Made by a program: the position numbers and the translations under genes. A DNA stretch of 6,164 nt from positions 1 through 6,164 of the forward strand of contig CAIZKE010000215.1 of the NCBI GenBank assembly GCA_903933475.1, in the 5' to 3' direction. Source of the stretch: an uncultured Alphaproteobacteria bacterium (GTDB lineage: Bacteria; Pseudomonadota; Alphaproteobacteria; Caulobacterales; Caulobacteraceae). Shown here piece by piece: positions 1-6,001 of the stretch (positions are counted from its first letter, which is position 1; the number at the start of each line of letters is the position of its first letter). Under the pieces are notes generated by a model. The model made no database searches, was not told the origin of the DNA, and was given only the letters and a program-made list of their open reading frames with translations.

Positions 1-55
1 ACGGCTTGGGGCCGCGGGATTTCATCCCGAACACGGGCGGCGGGCGGATCGCCAT
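1..55 (-). CDS. 5' end of an unidentified gene downstream of cysS (partial)
   Basis: An ATG on the minus strand (bases 55-53) overlaps the cysS stop by one base (TGATG), and an open frame runs off the left edge. The 18 visible codons read MAIRPPPVFGMKSRGPKP. Third positions are mostly G or C, as in a real gene here. The one-base overlap implies translational coupling with cysS and a shared transcript. A second in-frame Met is residue 11, so the exact start is uncertain. Too little is visible to name a family. Confidence 0.6.
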   Translation of the reverse strand, partial: MAIRPPPVFGMKSRGPKP

Positions 56-1452
56 CAGGTCCTCTCCTTCAGTCTCCAGGTCGCGCCGGACGCACTGTCC
101 ATGACCTCGACGTTCAGGGCGGCCAGTTCGTCGCGGATACGATCGGCGGCAGGCCAGTCCCGGTTGGCGCGGGCTTCGGTGCGGCTGGCGACAAGGCCGT
201 CGATCTGGGACTTGAAGGCGTCATCCGCGCCGCCCTGGAACCAGGCTTCAGGATCGCCGAAGAGGAAGCCCATCAGCCGGGCCGAGGCCAGCAGGCGTCC
301 CTTGGCCCCAGGCCGCCCAGGGCCCGTCGCTGTCTCCAGGGCTGTGGCCAGTCCAAACAGCTCGGCCATGGCCGCGGGGGTGTTCAGGTCGTCCTCGAGG
401 GCGGCCAGGAAGGCCGGGGCCGGGCCGGTATCGGCCGCCTCCACCCCCGCCGATCGACGCAGGGCCCCGTAGAGGCGGTCCAGGGCCTTGACCGACTGGG
501 CGATCAGCTCGCCCGTCCACTCCAGCGGCGCGCGGTAATGACCGACCAGCAGGGCCCAGCGCAGGGCCTCGCCGGGGGTGGACTTCACCAGGTCGTTCAC
601 CAGGGCGACATTGCCCAGGCTCTTCGACATCTTCTCCTCGCCGAAGTTCAGGAAGCCGTTGTGCATCCAGTAGCGGGCATAGGTGCGGTCCCCATCGGTG
701 CCCTGACCATGGGCGCAGACCCCCTGCGCCCGCTCGTTCTCATGGTGCGGGAAGAGGAGATCGATGCCGCCGCCGTGGATGTCGATGGGCAGGCCCAGGG
801 ACTCCTCGATCATGGCCGTGCACTCGATGTGCCAGCCTGGCCGGCCGGGGCCGAAGGGGCTGTCCCAAACCGGCTCGCCAGGCTTGGAGGGCTTCCACAG
901 GACAAAGTCCGCCGGATGGCGCTTGTAGGGGGCGACCTCGACCCGGGCGCCGGCGATCATTTCGTCCATGGGATGACCCGACAGGGACCCGTAGTCCGCG
1001 CAGGCCTGGGTGTCGAAGAGGACATGCCCCTCTGCGGCATAGGCCGAGCCATTGTCCACCAGCCGGCCGATCAGGGCGATGATGGCGTCCATGGTCCGGG
1101 TCGCCCGGGGCTGGAAGGTCGGCCGCAGGGCGCCCAGCTCGGCCATGTCGGCGTTGTAGGCGACCAGGTAGCGGTCGGTGATCACGTCGATGGACACGCC
1201 TTCCTCGGCGGCCTTGCGGTTGATCTTGTCGTCCACGTCCGTGACGTTTGCGGCGTAGAGCACCGCGTCGGTGCCAAAGGTTTGGCGCAGCAGGCGGAAC
1301 AGGACGTCGAACACCACCACCGGCCGGGCGTTGCCGATGTGGGCGAAGTTGTAGACCGTCGGCCCGCAGACATAGATCGTCACCCGGTCCGGATCGGCGG
1401 GGACGAAGGGCCGCTTGGCGCGGGCCTGGGTGTCATAGAGCGAAAGGGGCAT
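55..1452 (-). CDS. cysS: Cysteinyl-tRNA synthetase (CysRS, class I)
   Basis: Charges tRNA-Cys with cysteine using ATP, in the cytoplasm; it is essential for translation. The frame gives 465 aa, the normal length for a bacterial CysRS. The class I Rossmann core carries the HIGH-type motif HIGN (residues 38-41) and KMSKS (274-278). The expected zinc ligands are present: C29 in YVCGPTVYNFAHIG, C211 in GWHIECTAM, and H236 and E240 in PHHENE. The C-terminal helical region, which reads tRNA, runs from about 310 to 465. The open frame extends 29 codons upstream, but the Met at 1452 aligns with the usual CysRS N-terminus (MPLSLYDT...) and the extra residues are a low-complexity Arg/Pro stretch, so I use 1452. 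No strong Shine-Dalgarno precedes it; the nearest is AGG about 15 bases upstream. It diverges from folE and overlaps the next minus-strand gene by one base. Confidence 0.98.
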   Translation of the reverse strand: MPLSLYDTQARAKRPFVPADPDRVTIYVCGPTVYNFAHIGNARPVVVFDVLFRLLRQTFGTDAVLYAANVTDVDDKINRKAAEEGVSIDVITDRYLVAYNADMAELGALRPTFQPRATRTMDAIIALIGRLVDNGSAYAAEGHVLFDTQACADYGSLSGHPMDEMIAGARVEVAPYKRHPADFVLWKPSKPGEPVWDSPFGPGRPGWHIECTAMIEESLGLPIDIHGGGIDLLFPHHENERAQGVCAHGQGTDGDRTYARYWMHNGFLNFGEEKMSKSLGNVALVNDLVKSTPGEALRWALLVGHYRAPLEWTGELIAQSVKALDRLYGALRRSAGVEAADTGPAPAFLAALEDDLNTPAAMAELFGLATALETATGPGRPGAKGRLLASARLMGFLFGDPEAWFQGGADDAFKSQIDGLVASRTEARANRDWPAADRIRDELAALNVEVMDSASGATWRLKERT

Positions 1453-1487
1453 GGGACGGGTTGGACCTGGTGAAATGCGGCGCGAGG

Positions 1488-1517
1488 TTGCCCCCGGCGG
1501 GGCGGCTCCCGTATACA
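1488..1517 (+). promoter_or_regulatory. Candidate sigma70-type promoter for folE-hisI
   Basis: TTGCCC (1488-1493) and TATACA (1512-1517) are separated by 18 bases in the only non-coding stretch upstream of folE. A start near 1524 would leave a leader of about 70 bases before the preferred folE ATG. The start would fall inside a near-palindrome, TGGCCC-N6-GGGCCA (1521-1538), which could be an operator or just a GC-rich chance match. Confidence 0.35.
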
Positions 1518-1539
1518 GTCTGGCCCTCCGGCGGGCCAA
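1510..1539 (-). promoter_or_regulatory. Candidate sigma70-type promoter for cysS
   Basis: On the minus strand TTGGCC (plus 1539-1534) lies 18 bases before TATACG (plus 1515-1510). Transcription would start near 1503, about 50 bases before the cysS ATG. The match is partial and the assignment rests on inspection only. The -10 overlaps that of the opposing folE promoter candidate. Confidence 0.35.
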
Positions 1540-1578
1540 GGACTTTGGGGACCTCCCCGATGTCGCTGCGCCGGGACC

Positions 1579-1588
1579 AGAGGAAGGA
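1579..1588 (+). promoter_or_regulatory. Ribosome-binding site that fixes the folE start
   Basis: AGAGGAAGGA sits four bases before the ATG at 1593. The upstream in-frame ATG at 1560 has only a G-run (1547-1550) in front of it, so 1593 is the better start. If 1560 were used, this sequence would be coding and the protein 11 residues longer. Confidence 0.7.
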
Positions 1589-1592
1589 CGCC

Positions 1593-2219
1593 ATGGCCGC
1601 TCCCGCCGACACCAACGCCGCCGCCGTGCCCGTCGGGCTGGAGCCCCTGCGCCGTCCGACCCGCGAGGAGGCCATGGAGGCCGTCCGCACCCTCATCGCC
1701 TGGGCCGGTGACGACCCTCGCCGGGAGGGCGTGCTCGATACCCCCAAGCGGGTCATCGACGCCTACCAGGACTGGTTCGAGGGCTACCTCCAGGATCCCG
1801 CCAAGGAGTTGTCCAAGACCTTCGAGGACGTCCAGGGCTATGACGACATCGTCATGCTGCGGGGCATCGAGGTGGAGAGCCACTGCGAGCACCACATGGC
1901 GCCCTTCCTGGGCAAGGCCTACGTGGCCTACATGCCGACCAACCGGGTTGTGGGTATCTCCAAGCTGGCCAAGGTGGTGACCATCTTCGCCCGTCGTCTC
2001 CAGAACCAGGAGACCCTGACCCAGCAGATCGCCAACGCCATCAACGACAGCCTGCGTCCGGCCGGCGTGGCCGTGCTCATCGACGCCGCCCACCAGTGCA
2101 TGACCACCCGTGGCCTGCACCACCGGCACGTCACGACCCTCACCACCCAGTTCACCGGGGTGTTCAAGACCGACGATTCCCTGCGCCAGCGCTTCCTGGA
2201 CTTCGCCAACCGCCAATAG
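1593..2219 (+). CDS. folE: GTP cyclohydrolase I
   Basis: Converts GTP to 7,8-dihydroneopterin triphosphate, the first step of tetrahydrofolate (and other pterin) synthesis, as a cytoplasmic homodecamer. With the ATG at 1593 the protein is 208 aa, typical for type IA FolE. The zinc site is intact: C98 and H101 in SHCEHHMAPF and C169 in HQCMTTRG, corresponding to C110, H113 and C181 of the E. coli enzyme. The catalytic His region H100/H167 and the core stretch YMPTNRVVGISKLAKVV (113-129) are also present. The first 20 or so residues are a variable Ala-rich tail. hisI follows after 8 bases, and its ribosome-binding site begins at the folE stop, so the two are co-transcribed. Both enzymes open purine-derived rings hydrolytically with zinc, and I recall this pairing from other alphaproteobacteria. 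Nothing looks broken. Confidence 0.98.
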   Translation: MAAPADTNAAAVPVGLEPLRRPTREEAMEAVRTLIAWAGDDPRREGVLDTPKRVIDAYQDWFEGYLQDPAKELSKTFEDVQGYDDIVMLRGIEVESHCEHHMAPFLGKAYVAYMPTNRVVGISKLAKVVTIFARRLQNQETLTQQIANAINDSLRPAGVAVLIDAAHQCMTTRGLHHRHVTTLTTQFTGVFKTDDSLRQRFLDFANRQ

Positions 2220-2227
2220 GAGCCGCC

Positions 2228-2656
2228 ATGACCGTCGATTTCCCGGCGGCCCCGTCGGTGGAGGCGCTGGAGACTGGCGACGTCCTGGCCCCCCGCTTCG
2301 GCCCCGACGGCCTCATCGCCGCCATCGCCCAGCACGCCGACACCGGCGAGGTGCTGATGATGGCCTGGATGAACGCCGAGGCCCTGCGCGCCACCCTGGC
2401 CACGGGCGAGGCGGTCTATTTCAGCCGCTCCCGCCAGGCCCTCTGGAAGAAGGGCGAGACCTCCGGCCAGGTCCAGGTGGTGGCCGAGGTGAGGATCGAC
2501 TGCGACCAGGACGCCGTCCTCCTGAGGGTCCGGCCGCAGGGCGATGGCGGCGCCTGCCATGTGGGCGCGCGCACCTGCTTCTTCCGCAGTGTGACCCCGG
2601 ACGGCGCCGGCCTTGTCCCCGTCCCCGGCGCCGGGCCCGACCGCGAGGCCGGCTGA
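2228..2656 (+). CDS. hisI: Phosphoribosyl-AMP cyclohydrolase (stand-alone HisI)
   Basis: Opens the purine ring of phosphoribosyl-AMP to give ProFAR, the third step of histidine synthesis, in the cytoplasm. The 142-aa product is the monofunctional form, with no C-terminal HisE pyrophosphohydrolase domain, so hisE must be elsewhere. Diagnostic motifs are MMAWMNAEAL (44-53), YFSRSRQALWKKGETSG (64-80), the metal-binding D-C-D-x-D (91-95), and the conserved cysteines C92, C110 (ACH) and C117 (TCF), which form the zinc site between subunits. AGGAG (2218-2222) overlaps the folE stop and lies five bases before the ATG, which suggests translational coupling. The tail after residue 122 is Gly/Pro-rich and probably disordered. 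The gene is the last of the folE unit; a separate promoter follows for the receptor gene. Confidence 0.98.
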   Translation: MTVDFPAAPSVEALETGDVLAPRFGPDGLIAAIAQHADTGEVLMMAWMNAEALRATLATGEAVYFSRSRQALWKKGETSGQVQVVAEVRIDCDQDAVLLRVRPQGDGGACHVGARTCFFRSVTPDGAGLVPVPGAGPDREAG

Positions 2657-2659
2657 GGC

Positions 2660-2688
2660 TTGAGCGTTATGCAGGTTCATTGCATAAC
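2660..2688 (+). promoter_or_regulatory. Sigma70-like promoter of the receptor-modE unit
   Basis: TTGAGC (2660-2665) and CATAAC (2683-2688) are spaced by exactly 17 bases; each matches 4 of 6 consensus positions. Transcription would start near 2695, leaving a leader of about 20 bases that contains the AGGGGG ribosome-binding site (2703-2708). The promoter is almost fully covered by the inverted repeat at 2665-2689, so a bound protein would block RNA polymerase. The -35 begins just after the hisI stop. Confidence 0.55.
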
Positions 2689-2689
2689 G
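2665..2689. promoter_or_regulatory. Perfect inverted repeat, probable ModE operator (Mo-box)
   Basis: CGTTATGCA, seven bases, then TGCATAACG: a flawless 9-bp inverted repeat of 25 bp in total, conspicuously AT-rich for this genome. The known ModE operator consensus, recalled as CGnTATATA-N6/7-TATAnCG type, shares the outer CGTTAT/ATAACG and the total length of 24-25 bp; the inner bases differ (GCA instead of ATA). The regulator encoded in the same unit is a ModE homologue, which makes this its likely site. I found no second copy of the CGTTAT...ATAACG pair in the window. It starts 9 bases after hisI and ends 26 bases before the receptor ATG. Other readings are a site for a different dimeric regulator, or a stem-loop ending folE-hisI transcripts, though no T-run follows. 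Confidence 0.72.
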
Positions 2690-2709
2690 GTCCCCTCAGG
2701 TCAGGGGGC
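2690..2709 (+). promoter_or_regulatory. Possible leader hairpin covering the receptor ribosome-binding site
   Basis: GTCCCCT (2690-2696) can pair with AGGGGGC (2703-2709), including one G-U pair, across a six-base loop. The 3' arm is the AGGGGG Shine-Dalgarno of the receptor gene. If transcription starts near 2695 part of the 5' arm would be missing, so the fold may form only in read-through transcripts from hisI. Such pairings are common by chance at this GC content. Confidence 0.3.
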
Positions 2710-2715
2710 GCCGGC

Positions 2716-5058
2716 ATGTGGGAGCGGGGTCTTGTGGGCGGACTTTCTGGCGGCTTGGCCTTCGCCCTGGCGCTGGCGGGCACCGCCCTCGCCGATGTGG
2801 CCCCCGACGCCTCCGTCGAGCCCCTGATCGTCACCGCCCGGCTGCGGGCCGAGAACGACCTCGCCGCCCCTGTCTCCCTGACGGTGGTCACCCGGGAGAC
2901 CCTGCGCGCCTCGGGGACCGAGGGTGTCGCCGGCCTGGCGGCCCGGATCCCGGCCCTGGGCTACAGCTCGCCCAACCCCCGCAACACCGCCCTGACGATC
3001 CGCGGCCTGGGCAGCAGCGTGGCGGCGGTGTCCCAGGCCAATGACGGGCTGGAGCCGGGGGTGGGGTTCTATGTCGACGGCGTCTACCGCGCCCGGCCGG
3101 CAGCGGCGGCCTTCGACCTGTCGGACCTGGAGCGGATCGAGGTCCTGCGCGGGCCTCAGGGGACCCTGTTCGGGAAGAATACCACCGCGGGGGTGGTCAG
3201 CCTGACGACCCGCGCCCCCTCCGCAGTCCCCGGGGCGGACGCCGAGCTGACCCTGGGCGAGTTCGGGTATCGCCGGGCCCGGGCCAGCGTCGCCGGGCCC
3301 CTGGGCGGTGAGCGGATCACTGCCCGGCTCAGTCTGGCAGGTGCCGGCCGGGACGGAATGCTGCGCAACATAAACTCGGGACAGCGCAGCAATTCCCTCG
3401 GCGCCTTAAACGTCCTGGCGCGCCTGAGAATCGCCCCTTCAGATACCCTAGTCATTGATTTATCAGCAGATGCTGCACGTCTGAAGTCTGAATGCTGCAC
3501 CCAGGTCCCGGTGCGAGTTGGAGCGACCCTGAAGCCCGCCGACCGCCAGTTCCCGGCCCTCGCGGCGGCGGCGGGCTATGTCCCGCTTCCGCTGGACCCG
3601 AAGGCGCGGATCACGGACATCGACGCCCCCCTGGCCATCGATACGACCGAGGGCGGGGTCCTGGCGCGGATCGAGGCCCGGGCCGGCGCCTTCGACCTGA
3701 CCAGCCTGACCGCCTGGCGGGGGTGGGACTGGGATGCGGCCAACGACCGGGACTATACGGGACTGTCGATCCAGACGGTCCAGCACATCCCTTCACGGCA
3801 GACCCAGGCCAGCCAGGAGGTGCGGCTGGCGACCCGGGGCGAGGGTCCCGTGCAGGCCGTGGCGGGGATCTTTGTCTTTTCCCAGACGATTACTGGCCAG
3901 CCGATCTCCGTCTACGGACCGGCGGCCACCGCCTGGCTGCTGGGGCCGGCCCCGACCTACCCGGCCGACCTGCTGGACGGCTACGGAACGGACGGGCGAA
4001 CCCGGTTCCGCTCGACCAGCGCGGCGGTGTTCGGAGAGGTCAACTGGGCGGCCAGCGACCGCCTCAGCCTCACCGCCGGCCTGCGCCTTACCCGGGAGGA
4101 CAAGACCGGCCGGTTCGACTCCTCCGTCTCAGGTGGCGGCCCGGCACCTAACGCCTTCCTGCAGTCGGCCAAGCTCTCGATCCTGCGGCCCCAGTCCTAT
4201 TCGGCCAAGGTCGGCGACGGCGCCGTCTCCGGGCGCCTCGCCGGCGTCTATCGCCTGACGTCTGGCCTTTCGGCCTATGCCAGCCTCTCGCGGGCGGAAA
4301 AGTCCGGCGGGATCAACATGTCGGGCCTGCCCACTGACGCCCAGGGCCAGCCGGCTCTGACCACGGCCGTTATCCGGCCAGAGCGGGTAACAGCCTGGGA
4401 GGCGGGGCTCAAGCTGCGCCCCGAGGGTGGCCGCGCCGCCGTCAGCCTGGACGTCTTCGAGACCCGGGTCCGCGACTATCAGGCCAATGTGGTCGATACC
4501 GGCCCCGGTGCCCTTCGCGGCTACCTGGCCAATGTCGAGGCGGTCCGATCCCGCGGTGTGGAGGTGGAGGCCGAGGTCCGACCCGCCGAGGGGCTGGTCC
4601 TGACCGGCCAGGCCGCCCTGACCGACGCCCGCTATCGGTCCTATGCCAACGGACCCTGCCCCCTGGAGCGGATCGGCTCCGGGACGGCCGCCTGCGACCT
4701 GTCGGGCCGGCGCCTGCCGGGCGTCCCGAAATGGGCCTGGAGCGCGACGGCGGACTATGCCCGCCCCCTGGCGGGAGCCGGCCTGGACGCCTTCGCCCGC
4801 GCCGATGTCAGCGGCCGCAGCGACAGCGCTGGCGAGGCGACGGGCTCGGCCTACACCGTCATGGACGGCTTTGCCCTGGTGAACCTGTCGGCAGGGATCC
4901 GCCGCCCGGGCGCCTGGGAGGTCACGGCCTGGGTCCGCAACGCTTTCGATGCCGCCTGGCTGACGGCGGTGACTGTCCAGGCGGGAAACTCAGGCCTGGT
5001 GCTGGGTGCGCCGGGCGATCCGCGCCTTGCAGGCCTGACCCTGAGGCTGGCCTACTGA
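2716..5058 (+). CDS. TonB-dependent outer-membrane receptor, probable molybdenum/oxyanion uptake
   Basis: A 780-aa outer-membrane 22-strand barrel with an N-terminal plug, powered by TonB-ExbBD. The ATG at 2716 has AGGGGG seven bases upstream and gives a clean signal peptide (hydrophobic 5-24, cleavage after ALA at 26). The mature protein opens with a TonB-box-like PLIVTAR (36-42). The plug spans about 48-168, with TIRGLG (94-99), FYVDGVY (118-124) and the closing VLRGPQGTLFGKNTTAG (143-159). The barrel includes DWDAANDRDYTGL (338-350) and EKSGGINM (528-535), which I recall from a receptor subfamily common in sphingomonads and Caulobacterales. It ends in LRLAY, the aromatic terminus expected of outer-membrane proteins. 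C260-C261 are adjacent; C648 and C660 could form a loop disulfide. The substrate is not readable from the sequence. Molybdate, tungstate or a molybdenum chelate is inferred from the Mo-box-like operator upstream and modE downstream. Codons 218-269 are oddly AT-ending. Confidence 0.95.
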   Translation: MWERGLVGGLSGGLAFALALAGTALADVAPDASVEPLIVTARLRAENDLAAPVSLTVVTRETLRASGTEGVAGLAARIPALGYSSPNPRNTALTIRGLGSSVAAVSQANDGLEPGVGFYVDGVYRARPAAAAFDLSDLERIEVLRGPQGTLFGKNTTAGVVSLTTRAPSAVPGADAELTLGEFGYRRARASVAGPLGGERITARLSLAGAGRDGMLRNINSGQRSNSLGALNVLARLRIAPSDTLVIDLSADAARLKSECCTQVPVRVGATLKPADRQFPALAAAAGYVPLPLDPKARITDIDAPLAIDTTEGGVLARIEARAGAFDLTSLTAWRGWDWDAANDRDYTGLSIQTVQHIPSRQTQASQEVRLATRGEGPVQAVAGIFVFSQTITGQPISVYGPAATAWLLGPAPTYPADLLDGYGTDGRTRFRSTSAAVFGEVNWAASDRLSLTAGLRLTREDKTGRFDSSVSGGGPAPNAFLQSAKLSILRPQSYSAKVGDGAVSGRLAGVYRLTSGLSAYASLSRAEKSGGINMSGLPTDAQGQPALTTAVIRPERVTAWEAGLKLRPEGGRAAVSLDVFETRVRDYQANVVDTGPGALRGYLANVEAVRSRGVEVEAEVRPAEGLVLTGQAALTDARYRSYANGPCPLERIGSGTAACDLSGRRLPGVPKWAWSATADYARPLAGAGLDAFARADVSGRSDSAGEATGSAYTVMDGFALVNLSAGIRRPGAWEVTAWVRNAFDAAWLTAVTVQAGNSGLVLGAPGDPRLAGLTLRLAY
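3367..3522 (+). other. Island of AT-ending codons inside the receptor gene
   Basis: By my count 23 of 52 codons (residues 218-269) end in A or T, including ATA, TTA (twice), CTA, AGA and TCA. In the 52 codons that follow only 3 do. The run at residues 243-259 is densest, with 13 of 17. The frame stays open and the protein still looks like the family; ECCTQV at 259-264 is, as I recall, a conserved family stretch. So this is not an insertion, but a segment with a different base history or an added DNA- or RNA-level constraint. Confidence 0.75.
3470..3500 (+). repeat. Nested short direct repeats in the AT-ending island
   Basis: ATGCTGCAC occurs at 3470-3478 and 3492-3500. Between and overlapping them is a perfect tandem of GTCTGAA (3479-3485, 3486-3492). 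A further GAATGCTGC at 3490-3498 has an identical copy at 3356-3364, near the left border of the codon island. The copies at 3356 and 3490 lie in different reading frames, so they do not encode a repeated peptide. Confidence 0.6.
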
Positions 5059-5087
5059 TGGGCACTCCCGACCGGAGACCGACATGA
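5058..5087 (+). other. Nine-codon bridging frame between receptor and modE
   Basis: An ATG at 5058 overlaps the receptor stop (TGATG), and its frame (MGTPDRRPT) closes with a TGA that overlaps the modE ATG (ATGA, 5084-5087). Only GAGG at 5043-5046 could serve as its ribosome-binding site, at a poor distance. It could keep ribosomes on the message and couple modE to receptor translation, or be chance. Confidence 0.25.
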
Positions 5088-6001
5088 ACGCGCGTACGCC
5101 CCGGACTCCCCGCACGCCCCGTCCTCCCAACACACCCCGGGGGCCGCGCAAGCCGCCCCCCATGCCGCCGGAGTTCCAGCCCCGTCCGGGTGGGCCGCCC
5201 CTCGAGGCCAGCCTGACTCTCGGCCGGCGGGGCAAGGCGATCGTGCCGGCGGCCCGCATCGCCCTCCTGGCCGACATTGGCCGCCAGGGCTCGATCTCGG
5301 CGGCGGCCAACCGGCAGGGGATCAGCTACCGGACCGCCTGGGACGCTGTACAGGCCCTGAACAACCTCTTCCCCCGCCCCCTGGTCGAGGGCCAGCCCGG
5401 CGGCGCCCGGGGCGGGACGGCCAGCCTGACCGCCGACGGCTGGGCGGTGCTCCGCGCCTACGAGGGCCTCAATACCGAGATGAAGTGGGTCCTCGGTGCC
5501 CTGGAGCTCAGGCTCCGCAGCGGAAAGACCGACTTTGACCCCACCTTCCTGTGGAGCCTGACCATGAAGACTTCGGCCCGGAACATGCTGCGCGGCGAGA
5601 TCGTCTCGGTCCGCGAGGGCGCGGTGAATGCCGAGGTGGTCCTGGACCTGGGCGACGGCCGCAGCCTGGTGGCGGGGGTGACCCTCGAGGCCGCCCGGGA
5701 ACTGGGCCTCGCCCCCGGCGAGCCGGCACTGGCCCTGATCAACGCCGGCGACATCCTGCTGGCAGCCCCACCCGCCCCGGGTGAGCCGCCCCTGCGCACC
5801 AGCGCCCGAAACGACCTGGAGGGCGTGGTCTCGCGCCTCGAGACCGGGGCGGTGAACGACGAGGTCCACGTGGATATCGGCGCCGGCAAGACCCTGGTCG
5901 CGATGGTCACCCACGCCAGCGCCAAGGCCTTGGGCCTGGCGCCGGGCGCGCCGGTCCGGGCCCTGATCAAGGCCGGGCATGTCCTGCTGGCTGTGGGGTG
6001 A
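5084..6001 (+). CDS. modE: ModE-type molybdate-responsive transcriptional regulator
   Basis: A 305-aa cytoplasmic DNA-binding protein that, in the known family, dimerises and represses molybdate-uptake genes when molybdate is bound. Residues about 45-130 form the LysR-like winged HTH; GSISAAANRQGISYRTAWDA (69-88) closely parallels the E. coli ModE helix region with its GISYKSAWDA. Two Mop/TOBE domains follow (about 163-227 and 239-303), each beginning with the signature TSARN (163-167, 239-243), whose Ser and Arg contact molybdate in ModE. GLAPGEP and GLAPGAP recur at the same place in both. GGAG (5074-5077) six bases before the ATG supports this start. That leaves a 40-residue Pro/Arg/Thr-rich extension before the HTH, absent from E. 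coli ModE; Met27 is an alternative start with no clear ribosome-binding site. It is 25 bases after the receptor stop, so it is co-transcribed and probably autoregulated through the upstream inverted repeat. Confidence 0.95.
   Translation: MNARTPRTPRTPRPPNTPRGPRKPPPMPPEFQPRPGGPPLEASLTLGRRGKAIVPAARIALLADIGRQGSISAAANRQGISYRTAWDAVQALNNLFPRPLVEGQPGGARGGTASLTADGWAVLRAYEGLNTEMKWVLGALELRLRSGKTDFDPTFLWSLTMKTSARNMLRGEIVSVREGAVNAEVVLDLGDGRSLVAGVTLEAARELGLAPGEPALALINAGDILLAAPPAPGEPPLRTSARNDLEGVVSRLETGAVNDEVHVDIGAGKTLVAMVTHASAKALGLAPGAPVRALIKAGHVLLAVG

Noticed and set aside
538..1473. Long plus-strand open frame (311 aa) opposite cysS
   Set aside because: It is antisense to a clear CysRS with all catalytic motifs. 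High GC leaves few stops on the opposite strand, and the product is low-complexity with no recognisable domain.
1490..1503. GCCCC-CGGC-GGGGC inverted repeat as an operator
   Set aside because: Pure G/C repeats of this size are expected by chance at this base composition, and nothing else supports it.
1560..1592. Alternative folE start at 1560
   Set aside because: It is in frame but lacks a proper ribosome-binding site; the ATG at 1593 has AGAGGAAGGA in front and gives the usual length.
1380..2216. Minus-strand open frame (278 aa) across the cysS-folE spacer and folE
   Set aside because: It runs opposite folE and through the promoter region; Gly/His-rich low-complexity translation indicates a shadow.
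2665..2700. Inverted repeat as an intrinsic terminator of folE-hisI
   Set aside because: The stem is AT-rich and is followed by GGTCCCC rather than a T-run. Its overlap with a promoter and its match to a ModE site explain it better.
2110..2715. Upstream extension of the receptor frame to 2110
   Set aside because: The frame happens to be open through folE and hisI, but the translation there is Arg/Pro-rich noise. The signal peptide and ribosome-binding site place the real start at 2716.
2657..2715. Molybdenum-cofactor riboswitch in the receptor leader
   Set aside because: That RNA needs well over 100 bases of structured leader; only 59 bases lie between hisI and the receptor gene.
4368..4391. 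CGTTAT within the receptor gene as a second Mo-box
   Set aside because: There is no ATAACG partner at the right distance, so it is a lone half-site inside coding sequence.
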